NCBI GenBank assembly: GCA_951802115.1
Contig: CATOPL010000010.1
Span: 1-64,000, forward strand
Length of the DNA stretch: 64,000 nt
Source of the DNA: an uncultured Lachnospiraceae bacterium
GTDB lineage: Bacteria > Bacillota > Clostridia > Lachnospirales > Lachnospiraceae
Direction: 5' to 3'
In this document: positions 43,262 to 51,141 of the stretch, piece after piece
How positions within the stretch are numbered: position 1 is the first letter of the stretch
Layout of the letters: the number at the start of each line of letters is the position of its first letter
Notes under the pieces: generated by a model
The model's database searches: none
What the model saw: the letters and a program-made list of their open reading frames with translations, nothing else
Told to the model about the DNA's origin: nothing
Translations under genes and position numbers: made by a program

Positions 43262-43445
43262 CAAGCATAGATTCGTACCGCAGCGCAGCGGGATATTTAA
43301 AGTCAAATACCCAGCTGCAAGCAACGGGGCATCAAACTTGCAGCACTGCAGCGCAGCGGGGTATCTGACCCTCGCGGCAGTCGCCAAATGTGCATGTAAA
43401 CATGCCCACTTGGCTCGTTGCTCGCGGGAATAAATACAGACCAAA
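43262..43445. repeat. Palindromic intergenic repeat
   Basis: Two related blocks, CCGCAGCGCAGCGGGATATTT and CTGCAGCGCAGCGGGGTATC, flank the hairpin GCTGCAAG...CTTGCAGC. A second dyad GCCAAATGTGCATG...CATGCCCACTTGGC follows. TATCTGACCCTC and GCAGTCGCCA also occur in repeat copy B (22105-22190). No ORF. Confidence 0.55.
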
Positions 43446-43523
43446 ATCCCCTGCAAATCAGGCGTACAGATACATGCATTCATTTGTAACCGACAGAAAA
43501 GAACCTCCGGATTTTACACACCA

Positions 43524-44201
43524 TCAACGAAAATATTCCGGGAACTCCTGCAGGATCGTGTCTATATTTTCTGTGTAGCGTTCCATATGCCTTCTGGCAG
43601 TTTTTTCCGCTTTCAGTCTGTCCTTTTTTTCAATCGCCCGGATCAGGTCCTCATGATCCTGAAGAATATGCTCCATAGAACGGCAGCGAAAACTCAGAAT
43701 TGTTGTACGATCGAAATGAGGCGCAATATTTTCCACCAGTTCATGCCAGTAAATTCGTCCGCACATCTTATACAGCATTCCGTGAAACTGCTTGTCAAGA
43801 AGAAATATTTTATCCTCCTGCTTTTTTTGAATGTACATCTGCCAGACCGCCAGATTTTCCCACAAACGATCAATCTGCTCCTTTTCCAGGACCGCGCACG
43901 CCATAACGGCAAGCTCCGCTTCCAGGACGCTCCTTAAATGGCGCACCTCCTCTACCAGTGCCGCATCAATGTAAGATACATATGTGCCTATTTTGGGGCG
44001 GATATCAATCAGGCGTCTTTGTGCCAGCGTAAGCTCCGCTTCCCGAAAAGGCGTCCGGCTTACTTTCAGAACCTCACAGAGCTCCTGATCCAGAAGTTTT
44101 TCTCCGGGTTCCAGCTTCACATTTATAATATTGTCAATCAAAATCCGCATCACATAGTCTTTTGCCGACTCTTTAGAATTTCTTTCGGACACTTCGAACA
44201 T
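43524..44201 (-). CDS. GntR/FCD-family transcription regulator
   Basis: A 225-residue regulator: winged-helix domain (SAKDYVMRILIDNIINVKLE, LCEVLKVSRTPFREA, IDIRPKIGTYVSYID) and an all-helical FCD ligand domain with the metal-binding pattern LLDKQFHGMLY and HEDLIRAIEKKDRLKAEKTARRHM. FCD regulators respond to organic acids or sugar acids. A TGTATACA palindrome lies between its promoter and ribosome binding site (44215-44222), consistent with autorepression. It is upstream of, and parallel to, the redox operon, from which it is separated by a repeat. Confidence 0.92.
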   Translation of the reverse strand: MFEVSERNSKESAKDYVMRILIDNIINVKLEPGEKLLDQELCEVLKVSRTPFREAELTLAQRRLIDIRPKIGTYVSYIDAALVEEVRHLRSVLEAELAVMACAVLEKEQIDRLWENLAVWQMYIQKKQEDKIFLLDKQFHGMLYKMCGRIYWHELVENIAPHFDRTTILSFRCRSMEHILQDHEDLIRAIEKKDRLKAEKTARRHMERYTENIDTILQEFPEYFR

Positions 44202-44214
44202 TTCGTACCTCCTG

Positions 44215-44222
44215 TGTATACA
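44215..44222. promoter_or_regulatory. TGTATACA palindrome at the gntR start
   Basis: Eight-base palindrome immediately before the AGGAGG of the minus-strand gntR gene. The same core occurs at 30138-30151 (AATTGTATACAATT) and 51027-51036 (CTGTATACAG). From memory, the Bacillus gluconate repressor GntR binds ATACTTGTATACAAGTAT. Confidence 0.35.
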
Positions 44223-44293
44223 TCTGTCTTTGATTATATCGTAACTTTCCTTTGAAATACAACCCGCTCAGACAGGGCAGACTTAAAAATTTA

Positions 44294-44336
44294 TTGGAAC
44301 TTTCCTGTATTTCATGATACACTGAAATATATTATA
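44294..44336 (+). promoter_or_regulatory. Promoter and operator of the second gntR gene
   Basis: -35 TTGGAA (44294-44299), 18-bp spacer, -10 TACACT (44318-44323). The dyad TATTTCATGATACACTGAAATA covers the -10 box, and TGAAATATATTATA (44323-44336) follows. The position indicates repression, probably autoregulation. Confidence 0.5.
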
Positions 44337-44356
44337 CTTCAAAGGCAGGTACATAA

Positions 44357-45061
44357 ATGAAACTATCAGACAGGATTCCCGGAGAAAAAGCCCGTGCATA
44401 TGCTCACCGCGTAATCTTACAGAATATAATTGATCTTGAGCTTCCCCCGGGCAGCGCAGTCAGCGAGAACGAACTGGCTCTTCTGCTGAATATATCACGC
44501 ACTCCTGTAAGGGAAGCACTGATTGAAATGGGCCGTCTGGGGCTGGTTGAAATTATTCCCCAGACAGGAAGCTTTGTGACCAGAATTGATTATGAGATTA
44601 TTGAAGAATCCAAATTCATGCGCCTGTCGCTGGAAAAATCCGTACTTCGCCTTTTCTGCGAGCAAGGCATCGGGAAAGAAGACATAGAACGGATCCGGGA
44701 CAATCTCAGACAGCAGAAAAAAGAAGCCGATCGCTGTGTGGAATACAGCATTATGATGGAACTGGACAAAGCATTTCACCGCCTGCTTTTTGAGTCCGTC
44801 GGTAAAATCCGCACTTATGAATTTCTTCAGACGCAGATGGTCCATTTCGACCGCCTGAGAACTCTGGCTTACCGCACTCTGAAAAAAGCCAAAGTCGATC
44901 AGATGATCAATGATCACGAAAATGTTCTGTATGCACTGGAAAAAAGAGATGCGGAACTGGCGGAAATGGTCATGACACGGCATTTGACAAGGCATGAAAT
45001 CGACAAAAAAGAGCTGGATAATTTCTGTCCTGATTTTTTTACTCAGATTGCCGACATGTAA
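44357..45061 (+). CDS. GntR/FCD-family transcription regulator
   Basis: A 234-residue paralogue of the regulator at 43524: ARAYAHRVILQNIIDLELPP, LALLLNISRTPVREALIEM, GLVEIIPQTGSFVTRID form the DNA-binding domain, and MELDKAFHRLLFESVGK with NDHENVLYALEKRDAELAEM the FCD metal/ligand site. It faces away from the first regulator. Its promoter carries the TGAAATAT motif also found before the redox operon. The effector is probably a carboxylic or sugar acid. A good terminator follows. Confidence 0.92.
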   Translation: MKLSDRIPGEKARAYAHRVILQNIIDLELPPGSAVSENELALLLNISRTPVREALIEMGRLGLVEIIPQTGSFVTRIDYEIIEESKFMRLSLEKSVLRLFCEQGIGKEDIERIRDNLRQQKKEADRCVEYSIMMELDKAFHRLLFESVGKIRTYEFLQTQMVHFDRLRTLAYRTLKKAKVDQMINDHENVLYALEKRDAELAEMVMTRHLTRHEIDKKELDNFCPDFFTQIADM

Positions 45062-45101
45062 AAAAAGGGATGCAGACGATAAATCTGCTCCCTTTTTTCT
45101 T
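45062..45101 (+). terminator. Terminator of the second gntR gene
   Basis: AAAAAAGGGATGCAGA pairs with TCTGCTCCCTTTTTT over a 7-nt loop with one bulged base; a T-run ends the right arm. It starts at the stop codon. Confidence 0.85.
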
Positions 45102-45111
45102 AATACACAGT

Positions 45112-45127
45112 GAACTTTGCAAAGTTC
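45112..45127. promoter_or_regulatory. Perfect 16-bp palindrome
   Basis: GAACTTTGCAAAGTTC lies between the gntR terminator and the zinc dehydrogenase gene. It is self-complementary over all 16 bases and could be an operator or a hairpin. No function is evident. Confidence 0.35.
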
Positions 45128-45301
45128 TGCCGCACACAGCAAACAAAAACGGCGCCTTACGCCAGAAAACCAATGATGTTCGTCAGGCAATGCTATCGTT
45201 TTCAAGCTGCAGCAGCACGGCCTTCACCTAAAATGTTCCGCTATAATATGGAAATGTGTCCTCAGTGGACAAAGGTATTCTGAAAAATTAACAGATACAT
45301 T

Positions 45302-46324
45302 TTAGTCGCACATATTGACTACCACTTTCATATAACTGCCAGGATTTTTTTCAATGTCACGGACTGTATCCGGAGCCTCATCAATAGAAATCGTCCTGGT
45401 TAAAATTTTCGTTATATCCACTTTCTTTGTATAAATCAAATCAATGGCTTCTTCAAATTCACCAGCACTGGTACGGGCGCCACGAATATCAATCTCCTTA
45501 CGGGTAATCATATCTGTGGGAAGAGGAGTCTCTGTTTTCGGCCATCCGGTCAGCGTTATACGTCCTGCATGACTCACATAGTCGAGCGCCGAACGAATCG
45601 CCGCATTCGCTCCGCTGCACTCCATCACCTGCTGAGCCATTGTTCCTTTGGTGATCTGCCGGATCCGTTCTATCGGATCTTCCTCTTTGGAGTTAATCGT
45701 ATATTCCACACCCAGTTCTTTTGCAAAATCCAGACGTTCCTGCACCAGATCCAGAAGAATGGCATGTGCTCCATAGGCTTCAGCAATCATACCTGCCAGA
45801 AGGCCGATCGGCCCTGCTCCGATGATCGCACAGTATTCGCCGGCCTTCAATCCGCCTCTGTGGATGCCGTGGAGAGAGATGGTCAGAGGTTCCGCCATCG
45901 CTGCATCTGTCCAGCTCATATCCGCAGGCATCCGAATCAGCATATCTGCAGGATGGCAGTAATATTCTGCCATACCGCCTTCTGTCTGAACTCCCAGCAC
46001 CCTGAGATCCGTACAGCAGTTGGTTCGCCCAATGCTGCAGGGGTAGCATTGCCCGCAGTAGAGATAAGGATCGATGATCACTTTGTCTCCGGGTTTGAAT
46101 CCTCTGGGATTGTCTTCAGGAATTTCCTCCACAATTCCTGCCAGTTCATGTCCGATGGTTCTTGGATAGCTGACCAGCGTATTGGTTCCGCGGAAAGCGC
46201 CGATATCACTGCCGCAGATCCCCGCGCTCATGATCCGGATCAGCGCCTCTCCCGGACCCGGAACCGGTTTTTCTTTATTTACAAGAGAGATATTCCATGG
46301 TTTTTCCAAATTGACTGCTTTCAT
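45302..46324 (-). CDS. Zinc-dependent alcohol/polyol dehydrogenase
   Basis: A 340-residue medium-chain dehydrogenase. Catalytic zinc site: Cys of AGICGSDIG and GHE of RTIGHELAG; structural zinc site: CGQCYPCSIGRTNCC; NAD site: IIGAGPIGLLAGMI. It belongs to the sorbitol/L-idonate/hexonate 5-dehydrogenase group. Next to a TRAP transporter, UxuA and UxuB, the most attractive reaction is oxidation of L-gulonate or L-galactonate at C5 to fructuronate or tagaturonate, as described for RspB and YjjN; this is inference. A second, about one-third-identical-looking enzyme lies 262 bp upstream, separated by repeat copy C, in the same orientation. Confidence 0.9.
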   Translation of the reverse strand: MKAVNLEKPWNISLVNKEKPVPGPGEALIRIMSAGICGSDIGAFRGTNTLVSYPRTIGHELAGIVEEIPEDNPRGFKPGDKVIIDPYLYCGQCYPCSIGRTNCCTDLRVLGVQTEGGMAEYYCHPADMLIRMPADMSWTDAAMAEPLTISLHGIHRGGLKAGEYCAIIGAGPIGLLAGMIAEAYGAHAILLDLVQERLDFAKELGVEYTINSKEEDPIERIRQITKGTMAQQVMECSGANAAIRSALDYVSHAGRITLTGWPKTETPLPTDMITRKEIDIRGARTSAGEFEEAIDLIYTKKVDITKILTRTISIDEAPDTVRDIEKNPGSYMKVVVNMCD

Positions 46325-46435
46325 TTTCTTTCCTCCTTTTTATTTTTTATCCGTCAGACCGATACCCTTTCACCATAAAAATACCGGCCGTATTTCCTAA
46401 AATTCTTTTTGTCCGTATTTGCTCAGTACACAAAA

Positions 46436-46577
46436 GCAGGTTTGAAAATTGCTTTTTCACTGACTGCGCGTCACAATTTGTGATAAATCTGCTCCGAATG
46501 AGCACGGCATATCTGCGCCAAATATACTGCAAAGCGGGGTATACAGACGGCAGTCATGAATTCTCAAACGCATTCTG
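46436..46577 (+). repeat. Dispersed intergenic repeat, copy C, apparently full length
   Basis: Starts GGTTTGAAAATTGCTTTT, continues GCGCGTCACAATTTGTG, CTCCGAATGAGC, GCAAAGCGGGGTATACAGAC and ends TGAATTCTCAAACGCA, the inverted complement of its start. At about 140 bp with inverted ends it is the cleanest copy and fills the gap between the two dehydrogenase genes. Confidence 0.65.
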
Positions 46578-46586
46578 AAAACCGGA

Positions 46587-47615
46587 TCATACCGGATTGT
46601 CAAATGTAAGCACAATTTTGCGGATAGAAGGATCCCGGCTGTCTATAAAATCAAACGCCTCCTGTGCCTTTGTAAATGGAAAAGTATGGGACACAGAACC
46701 ACTAAGGTCCAGTTTTCCTGCTTTAATTAGCTCAATCGCTTCTCCAAATTTTTTATTCTGAAGCCTGGAACCACGAACATCCAGCTCTTTGGATGTGATC
46801 AGAAACTGATTGATTTCTGCCGGAGCAGTGGAAAATCCCATTACCATCACGCGTCCTGCATTTCCCGTCACTGTCAGAAGTTTCAAAAGAGAATCCCTGG
46901 TACCGGAAGCATCAATGGAAACTGTAGAACCGTGTCCTCCAGTGTATTCCCGGACCTTTTCTTCCAGATCTTCCGTCAGTACATTTATGGTATGTTCTGC
47001 GCCGTTCTTTTTTGCCTCTTCGAGCTTTCCGTCCACAATATCCGCCACAATAATATGATCGCAGATTTCCCTGGCCACCTTCAATATGGTGCTCCCAAGA
47101 GCGCCTGCACCCAGGATCAGCAGCATATCGTCTTTCCCAAGCTCTGCTCTGGAACAGGACTGTATCGCGATCGTCGTAGGCTCGATCATAACCGCCTCTT
47201 CATCGGAAAGAGAATCCGGCAACAGATAGCAATCCGATTCCGGAACCACGATAAATTCCCGATATCCTCCATCAATATGCACACCCCTCACTGCCAGATG
47301 ATCGCATACATTTCCTCTCCCGATCCGGCACGGATAGCACTCCCCGCAGCTTGTCACCTGGTTGATAATGACGCGGTCACCCACTTTCAGCCCTGTAACG
47401 GCTTCCCCGACTACTTCCACACGTCCCACCATCTCATGACCGATAATCCTTGGATAAGTCGCGGCCGCATTGCTACCATGGTAGATACCCACATCTGAAC
47501 CGCAAATCCCCGCCGCCGTCATTCTGACAAGGACATGATCCTTTTTATCAACAGCAGGTTTTTCCATTTCAATCACTTTCAGCTGTTCCGGAGCCATAAT
47601 CTGTACAGCTTTCAT
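46587..47615 (-). CDS. Zinc-dependent alcohol/polyol dehydrogenase
   Basis: A 342-residue medium-chain dehydrogenase with catalytic Cys in AGICGSDVG, GHE in RIIGHEMVG, structural cysteines CGECYPCRIGRGNVC and nucleotide site LILGAGALGSTILK. Similar in kind to the enzyme at 45302 and likely a hexonate or polyol dehydrogenase. The promoter region it shares with the divergent TRAP operon has two GCTACCATACAAGTA repeats, one about 45 bp before this gene and one before dctP, so both units are probably co-regulated. Substrate is not determinable from sequence. Confidence 0.9.
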   Translation of the reverse strand: MKAVQIMAPEQLKVIEMEKPAVDKKDHVLVRMTAAGICGSDVGIYHGSNAAATYPRIIGHEMVGRVEVVGEAVTGLKVGDRVIINQVTSCGECYPCRIGRGNVCDHLAVRGVHIDGGYREFIVVPESDCYLLPDSLSDEEAVMIEPTTIAIQSCSRAELGKDDMLLILGAGALGSTILKVAREICDHIIVADIVDGKLEEAKKNGAEHTINVLTEDLEEKVREYTGGHGSTVSIDASGTRDSLLKLLTVTGNAGRVMVMGFSTAPAEINQFLITSKELDVRGSRLQNKKFGEAIELIKAGKLDLSGSVSHTFPFTKAQEAFDFIDSRDPSIRKIVLTFDNPV

Positions 47616-47658
47616 AAATAATCCTCTCCTTTTTTGTTATTTTTACAAAATGAATTCT

Positions 47659-47816
47659 CAGCTACCATACAAGTAAATTTCGCACTTTTTCTTTAAATTG
47701 TCAATATTATGGAGTCAAAAAGTGTTTTTTTGTAAATTTATCACAAATAAACCGTTTTATTTTTATGAATTATTCCCTATTTATCATTTCCAAAAAGTAT
47801 GCTACCATACAAGTAC
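47659..47816. promoter_or_regulatory. Paired GCTACCATACAAGTA sites between divergent operons
   Basis: GCTACCATACAAGTA occurs near 47659 and again near 47802, same orientation. The second is part of GTATG-CTAC-CATAC, a short dyad. ATACAAGTA equals one half of the Bacillus gnt operator as I recall it. Each copy is close to one of the two divergent start regions. Confidence 0.45.
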
Positions 47817-47890
47817 AGTTTTTAATGACGGCAATTTTCAGACCTGACTTCTGCAAAATGCCATACCAAAAATTAAAGGAGGATTATCAC

Positions 47891-48976
47891 ATGAAAAAAC
47901 TGAACAGAATTCTTGCTCTGAGTGCGGTAGCAGTACTGGCAGCAGGCGTCCTGACCGGATGCGGCGGCGGTGCTTCCAGCAGCAATACTGCTCCTGCAGC
48001 AGAGCCTGCTTCTGATGGAACTACTGAAGCAACACAGGAAGAGGCATCTGGCGATGTGGAAAAAATTGACCTGGTTTTCAGCCATATCAATGCCGAAACA
48101 CATACCTGGCATAAGATGGCAGTCAAATTTAAAGAACTGATTGAAGAAAAATCCGGCGGCAACATTACTGTTACCATTTACCCGAGTAATCAGCTCGGAA
48201 GTGAAATCGAAACTGTCCAGTCTGCGATCGCAGGAATGGGAGACTGCGATATTGTACTTACCGGCGAGTCCATGCAGACATATGTAGAAGAGCTCGGAAT
48301 CATTGGCATGCCTTACGCAATCACCAGCGATGAGCATATGGACGCTGTTCTAAACGGCGAAGTAGGACAGGAACTGGATTCTCTGATGCTTTCTGCAGGT
48401 CTCCGGAATCTGGGTGCAGTTAAACGCGGACCTCGCAACATTACTTCCAATAAAGAAATCCACAGTCCGGATGATCTTCAGGGCTTCATTATTCGTACTC
48501 CGGAGTCGAGCATGACTATGGCTGCTTTCAATGCAATGGGAGCAAAACCTACTCCAATGGCATTTTCTGAAATCTTTACTTCCCTGCAGCAGGGCGTTAT
48601 CCACGGACAGGAGAACCCGCTTGCAAACATCTTTGACGCTTCGCTGTATGAAGTTCAGGATTATGTCATCGAAAGCGAACATTTAAGAGCATGGGTCTAC
48701 ATGGCAATTTCTGAAGCAAGATTCAGCTCTTTCTCCCCCGCAGCTCAGGCCATGATCCAGGAATGTGCTGCTGAAGCAATCGCCTATGAACATGAACTGT
48801 TTCTGGAGGAAGAAGCAAGCCTGAAATCCACACTGGAAGAAAAAGGCATGACCTTTATCGAAGTAGATCAGGCTCCGTTTAAAGAAAAAGCAGTTTCCGG
48901 TGTTCTTGAAGTACTGACCGATAAGCAGAAAGCGATCTATGACAAGATCGTCGCAGCTGACCCGGCAGCACAGTAA
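47891..48976 (+). CDS. dctP: TRAP transporter solute-binding lipoprotein (DctP)
   Basis: A 361-residue extracytoplasmic binding protein. Signal peptide MKKLNRILALSAVAVLAAGV with lipobox LTGC, a short Ser/Thr/Glu linker, then the DctP fold: VDLVFSHINAETHTWHKMAVKF, IYPSNQLGSEIETVQSAIAG, RGPRNITSNKEI, LQGFIIRTPESSM, FSEIFTSLQQGVIHGQENP. The Arg in IIRTPES normally binds the ligand carboxylate, so the substrate is an organic or sugar acid. AGGAGG lies 10 nt before the ATG. Reading upstream adds residues that are not a signal peptide. It heads the dctPQM-uxuA-uxuB operon. Confidence 0.93.
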   Translation: MKKLNRILALSAVAVLAAGVLTGCGGGASSSNTAPAAEPASDGTTEATQEEASGDVEKIDLVFSHINAETHTWHKMAVKFKELIEEKSGGNITVTIYPSNQLGSEIETVQSAIAGMGDCDIVLTGESMQTYVEELGIIGMPYAITSDEHMDAVLNGEVGQELDSLMLSAGLRNLGAVKRGPRNITSNKEIHSPDDLQGFIIRTPESSMTMAAFNAMGAKPTPMAFSEIFTSLQQGVIHGQENPLANIFDASLYEVQDYVIESEHLRAWVYMAISEARFSSFSPAAQAMIQECAAEAIAYEHELFLEEEASLKSTLEEKGMTFIEVDQAPFKEKAVSGVLEVLTDKQKAIYDKIVAADPAAQ

Positions 48977-49018
48977 AACAGATTCTGTCGGACATTTCTG
49001 TTCGACCGTACACACAGA

Positions 49019-49060
49019 TCAACGCCGGTTTTCCTCAGACATGGAACCGGCATTGATTTT
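49019..49060 (+). terminator. Intercistronic hairpin after dctP
   Basis: TCAACGCCGGTT and AACCGGCATTGA pair over a 14-nt loop, followed by TTTT. One interior position is mismatched on the plus strand. Partial termination or 3' protection here would yield more binding protein than membrane subunits, as is usual in TRAP and ABC operons. Confidence 0.55.
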
Positions 49061-49189
49061 ATAGGATTGTGTTATGAATCTGTTAGAACTCTAATCGGCA
49101 TCTGTCCGTAAAATATCCACCGGCATTTCATAACGTGAATGAGGCCGGTAATTCCATGCGGCAGATGCAGGACTCTAATAGGAGGAAAT

Positions 49190-49678
49190 ATGGATAAGAT
49201 CATTAAAGTTTATCGGGAGATCATGACCGCCATCGGTATTGTCGGACTCGTCGGCTTCATTGTAAGTGTTCTGATCCAGGTCGTCGCCCGCACCTTTCTT
49301 CCGGTAGCACCGAACTGGACCGAAGAAGCCGCACGTTATCTTTTTATCTATATGGTCGCTTTTGCCGGAAATGCAGCCGTTATCAGCGATGAATATGTAG
49401 GCGTGGAAATGTTGACAGAAATGTTTCCGCAAATTGTGCAAAAAATTATCAAAATCATGATCCTGGCCGTACTGTGCGTGTTTGCCGGCTTCATCTTTAT
49501 TAACTGTGTTGTCGGTCCTCAGGGACTTCTGGCTGTTACACCTGTCACCATGGTATCTACTGCACTGCTGATTCCGATGAAATACATCTATGTATCAGAA
49601 GCCTTCCTGTTTGGATGCTACGTAATCAGCTTCCTTATGAGAATTTATATGATACTGACTGCTAAGAAAGAGGGGTAG
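49190..49678 (+). CDS. dctQ: TRAP transporter small permease subunit (DctQ)
   Basis: A 162-residue membrane protein with four transmembrane helices. The family pattern is VLIQVVARTFLPVAPNWTEEAARYLFIYMVAFAG in the first half and IPMKYIYVSEAFLFGCY near the end. It joins DctM in the Na+-dependent TRAP membrane complex. The ATG has AGGAGG close upstream (AGGAGGAAAT). The 3' end is 3 bp from dctM. Confidence 0.93.
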   Translation: MDKIIKVYREIMTAIGIVGLVGFIVSVLIQVVARTFLPVAPNWTEEAARYLFIYMVAFAGNAAVISDEYVGVEMLTEMFPQIVQKIIKIMILAVLCVFAGFIFINCVVGPQGLLAVTPVTMVSTALLIPMKYIYVSEAFLFGCYVISFLMRIYMILTAKKEG

Positions 49679-49681
49679 GAT

Positions 49682-50965
49682 ATGGTAGCATTATTATTTA
49701 TTTCATTCATTGTATGCCTGGCGCTCGGCGTGCCTGTTGCTTTCAGTCTGGGTGTATCCTCCCTGCTGTATTTTATCGGAAACGGAATGTCCGTGTACAT
49801 GTTTGCACAGAGGTTTTTTGCAGGTTTGAATTCTTTTACTCTGCTTTGTATTCCGGGTTTTGTATTCGCCGGAGCACTCATGAATCAGGGTGGTATTACC
49901 GAGCGACTGATTGGATTTTGCAACAAGATTGTAGGACATATTACCGGCGGACTCTCTATCGCCAATGTCGTGGCTTCCATGCTGTTTGCCGGCATCTCCG
50001 GTACAGCTCTTGCAGACACCGTAAGCGTGGGCGGCGTGTTGATCCCCGCAATGAAAAAAGACGGCTATGACGCAGATTTTTCCTGTGCGGTAACAGCTGC
50101 CTCTTCCTGTATCGGACCGATTATCCCGCCTTCTGTTCCCATGATTATGGCCGCCACCATGACCGGACTTTCCGTTTCAAAGATGTTCGTTGCCGGCATG
50201 GTACCGGGAATTCTTATGGGTTTAGGCATGATCTTTGTGTCCTGGTACATCTCCAAAAAACGTCATTATCCTAAAGCAGAAAGACGGGCTACTTTAAAAG
50301 AAGTCCTTGCTACCGGTAAAGAATCATTTTTTGCCATTCTGATGACCCTCATTATCCTGTCCGGTATCTGTTTTGGTATCGTGACACCGACAGAGGCTTC
50401 TATCCTGGCAGTTGTCTATGGTATTTTTGTTGGTTTCTTTATTTATAAAGAGCTGACTGTAAAACGTCTGATCGAGTGCATGAAATCTACCGTAACCTCC
50501 AGCGCAGCCATCATGGTACTGGTCGGTATGGCAAATGTATTCGCTTACATTCTCACAAAAGAACAGATTCCACAGATGGTAGCAGACGCCATGCTTTCTC
50601 TTACCACCAATAAATATATCATCCTGCTGCTGATCAATCTTCTACTGATATTTGTCGGCATGTTCATGGAAACCATTGCAGCGATCCTGATTCTGTTTCC
50701 GGTACTTCTTGGCCTTGTACTTCAGGTAGGTGTGGATCCGATTCAGTTCGGTGTTATGTGCGTGCTGAACCTGGTTCTTGGTCTTTGTACTCCGCCTGTA
50801 GGCGTATGCCTGTTTGCAGCAACCAACATCGGAGAGACGAAGCTGACAGGCGTCGTAAAAGAGCTGGTACCTTATCTGATCTCAAACTTTACAGTTCTGA
50901 TCCTGGTGACCTATGTACCGTTTTTGACAGCAGGCATTGCCAATCTGCTTCTGGGCGCAGGCTGA
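49682..50965 (+). CDS. dctM: TRAP transporter large permease subunit (DctM)
   Basis: A 427-residue transport subunit with about 12 helices, driving uptake with the sodium gradient. Typical stretches: GVPVAFSLGVSSLLYF, FAGLNSFTLLCIPGFVFAGAL, ISGTALADTVSVGGVLIPAMKKDGYD, AASSCIGPIIPPSVPMIMA, LNLVLGLCTPPVGVCLFA. Together with DctP and DctQ it imports an acidic solute; the two genes downstream indicate a hexuronate or aldonate such as mannonate, fructuronate or gulonate. RBS is AGAGGGG, partly inside the dctQ stop. Confidence 0.95.
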   Translation: MVALLFISFIVCLALGVPVAFSLGVSSLLYFIGNGMSVYMFAQRFFAGLNSFTLLCIPGFVFAGALMNQGGITERLIGFCNKIVGHITGGLSIANVVASMLFAGISGTALADTVSVGGVLIPAMKKDGYDADFSCAVTAASSCIGPIIPPSVPMIMAATMTGLSVSKMFVAGMVPGILMGLGMIFVSWYISKKRHYPKAERRATLKEVLATGKESFFAILMTLIILSGICFGIVTPTEASILAVVYGIFVGFFIYKELTVKRLIECMKSTVTSSAAIMVLVGMANVFAYILTKEQIPQMVADAMLSLTTNKYIILLLINLLLIFVGMFMETIAAILILFPVLLGLVLQVGVDPIQFGVMCVLNLVLGLCTPPVGVCLFAATNIGETKLTGVVKELVPYLISNFTVLILVTYVPFLTAGIANLLLGAG

Positions 50966-51026
50966 TTTCACACTGCCCTCCCCCGGCAGACGCTGCCCAA
51001 ACACAGATTTCAGGCAGCAAAAAAGC

Positions 51027-51123
51027 CTGTATACAGCAGTTTTATTTTTGATATGTAATACCGTGCACCATCCAGACAGAAATCGAAACGACAAACTGCC
51101 TGTTTGGATGGTGCTGACGTTTT
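51027..51123 (+). promoter_or_regulatory. Palindrome and hairpin upstream of uxuA
   Basis: CTGTATACAG (51027-51036) resembles FCD-type operators. Next, GCACCATCCAGACAG (from about 51062) pairs with CTGTTTGGATGGTGC (to about 51115), 15 bp with one G-U on the plus strand, then GTTTT. It may attenuate or segment the transcript between dctM and uxuA. Confidence 0.5.
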
Positions 51124-51141
51124 AAGAAAGGAAAATCAACT

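Noticed and set aside
43524-44201. Frameshift in the gntR helix-turn-helix (unusual REAELTLAQRRL)
   Set aside because: Spacing to the flanking conserved residues is the same as in normal family members, so substitutions rather than a frameshift explain it.
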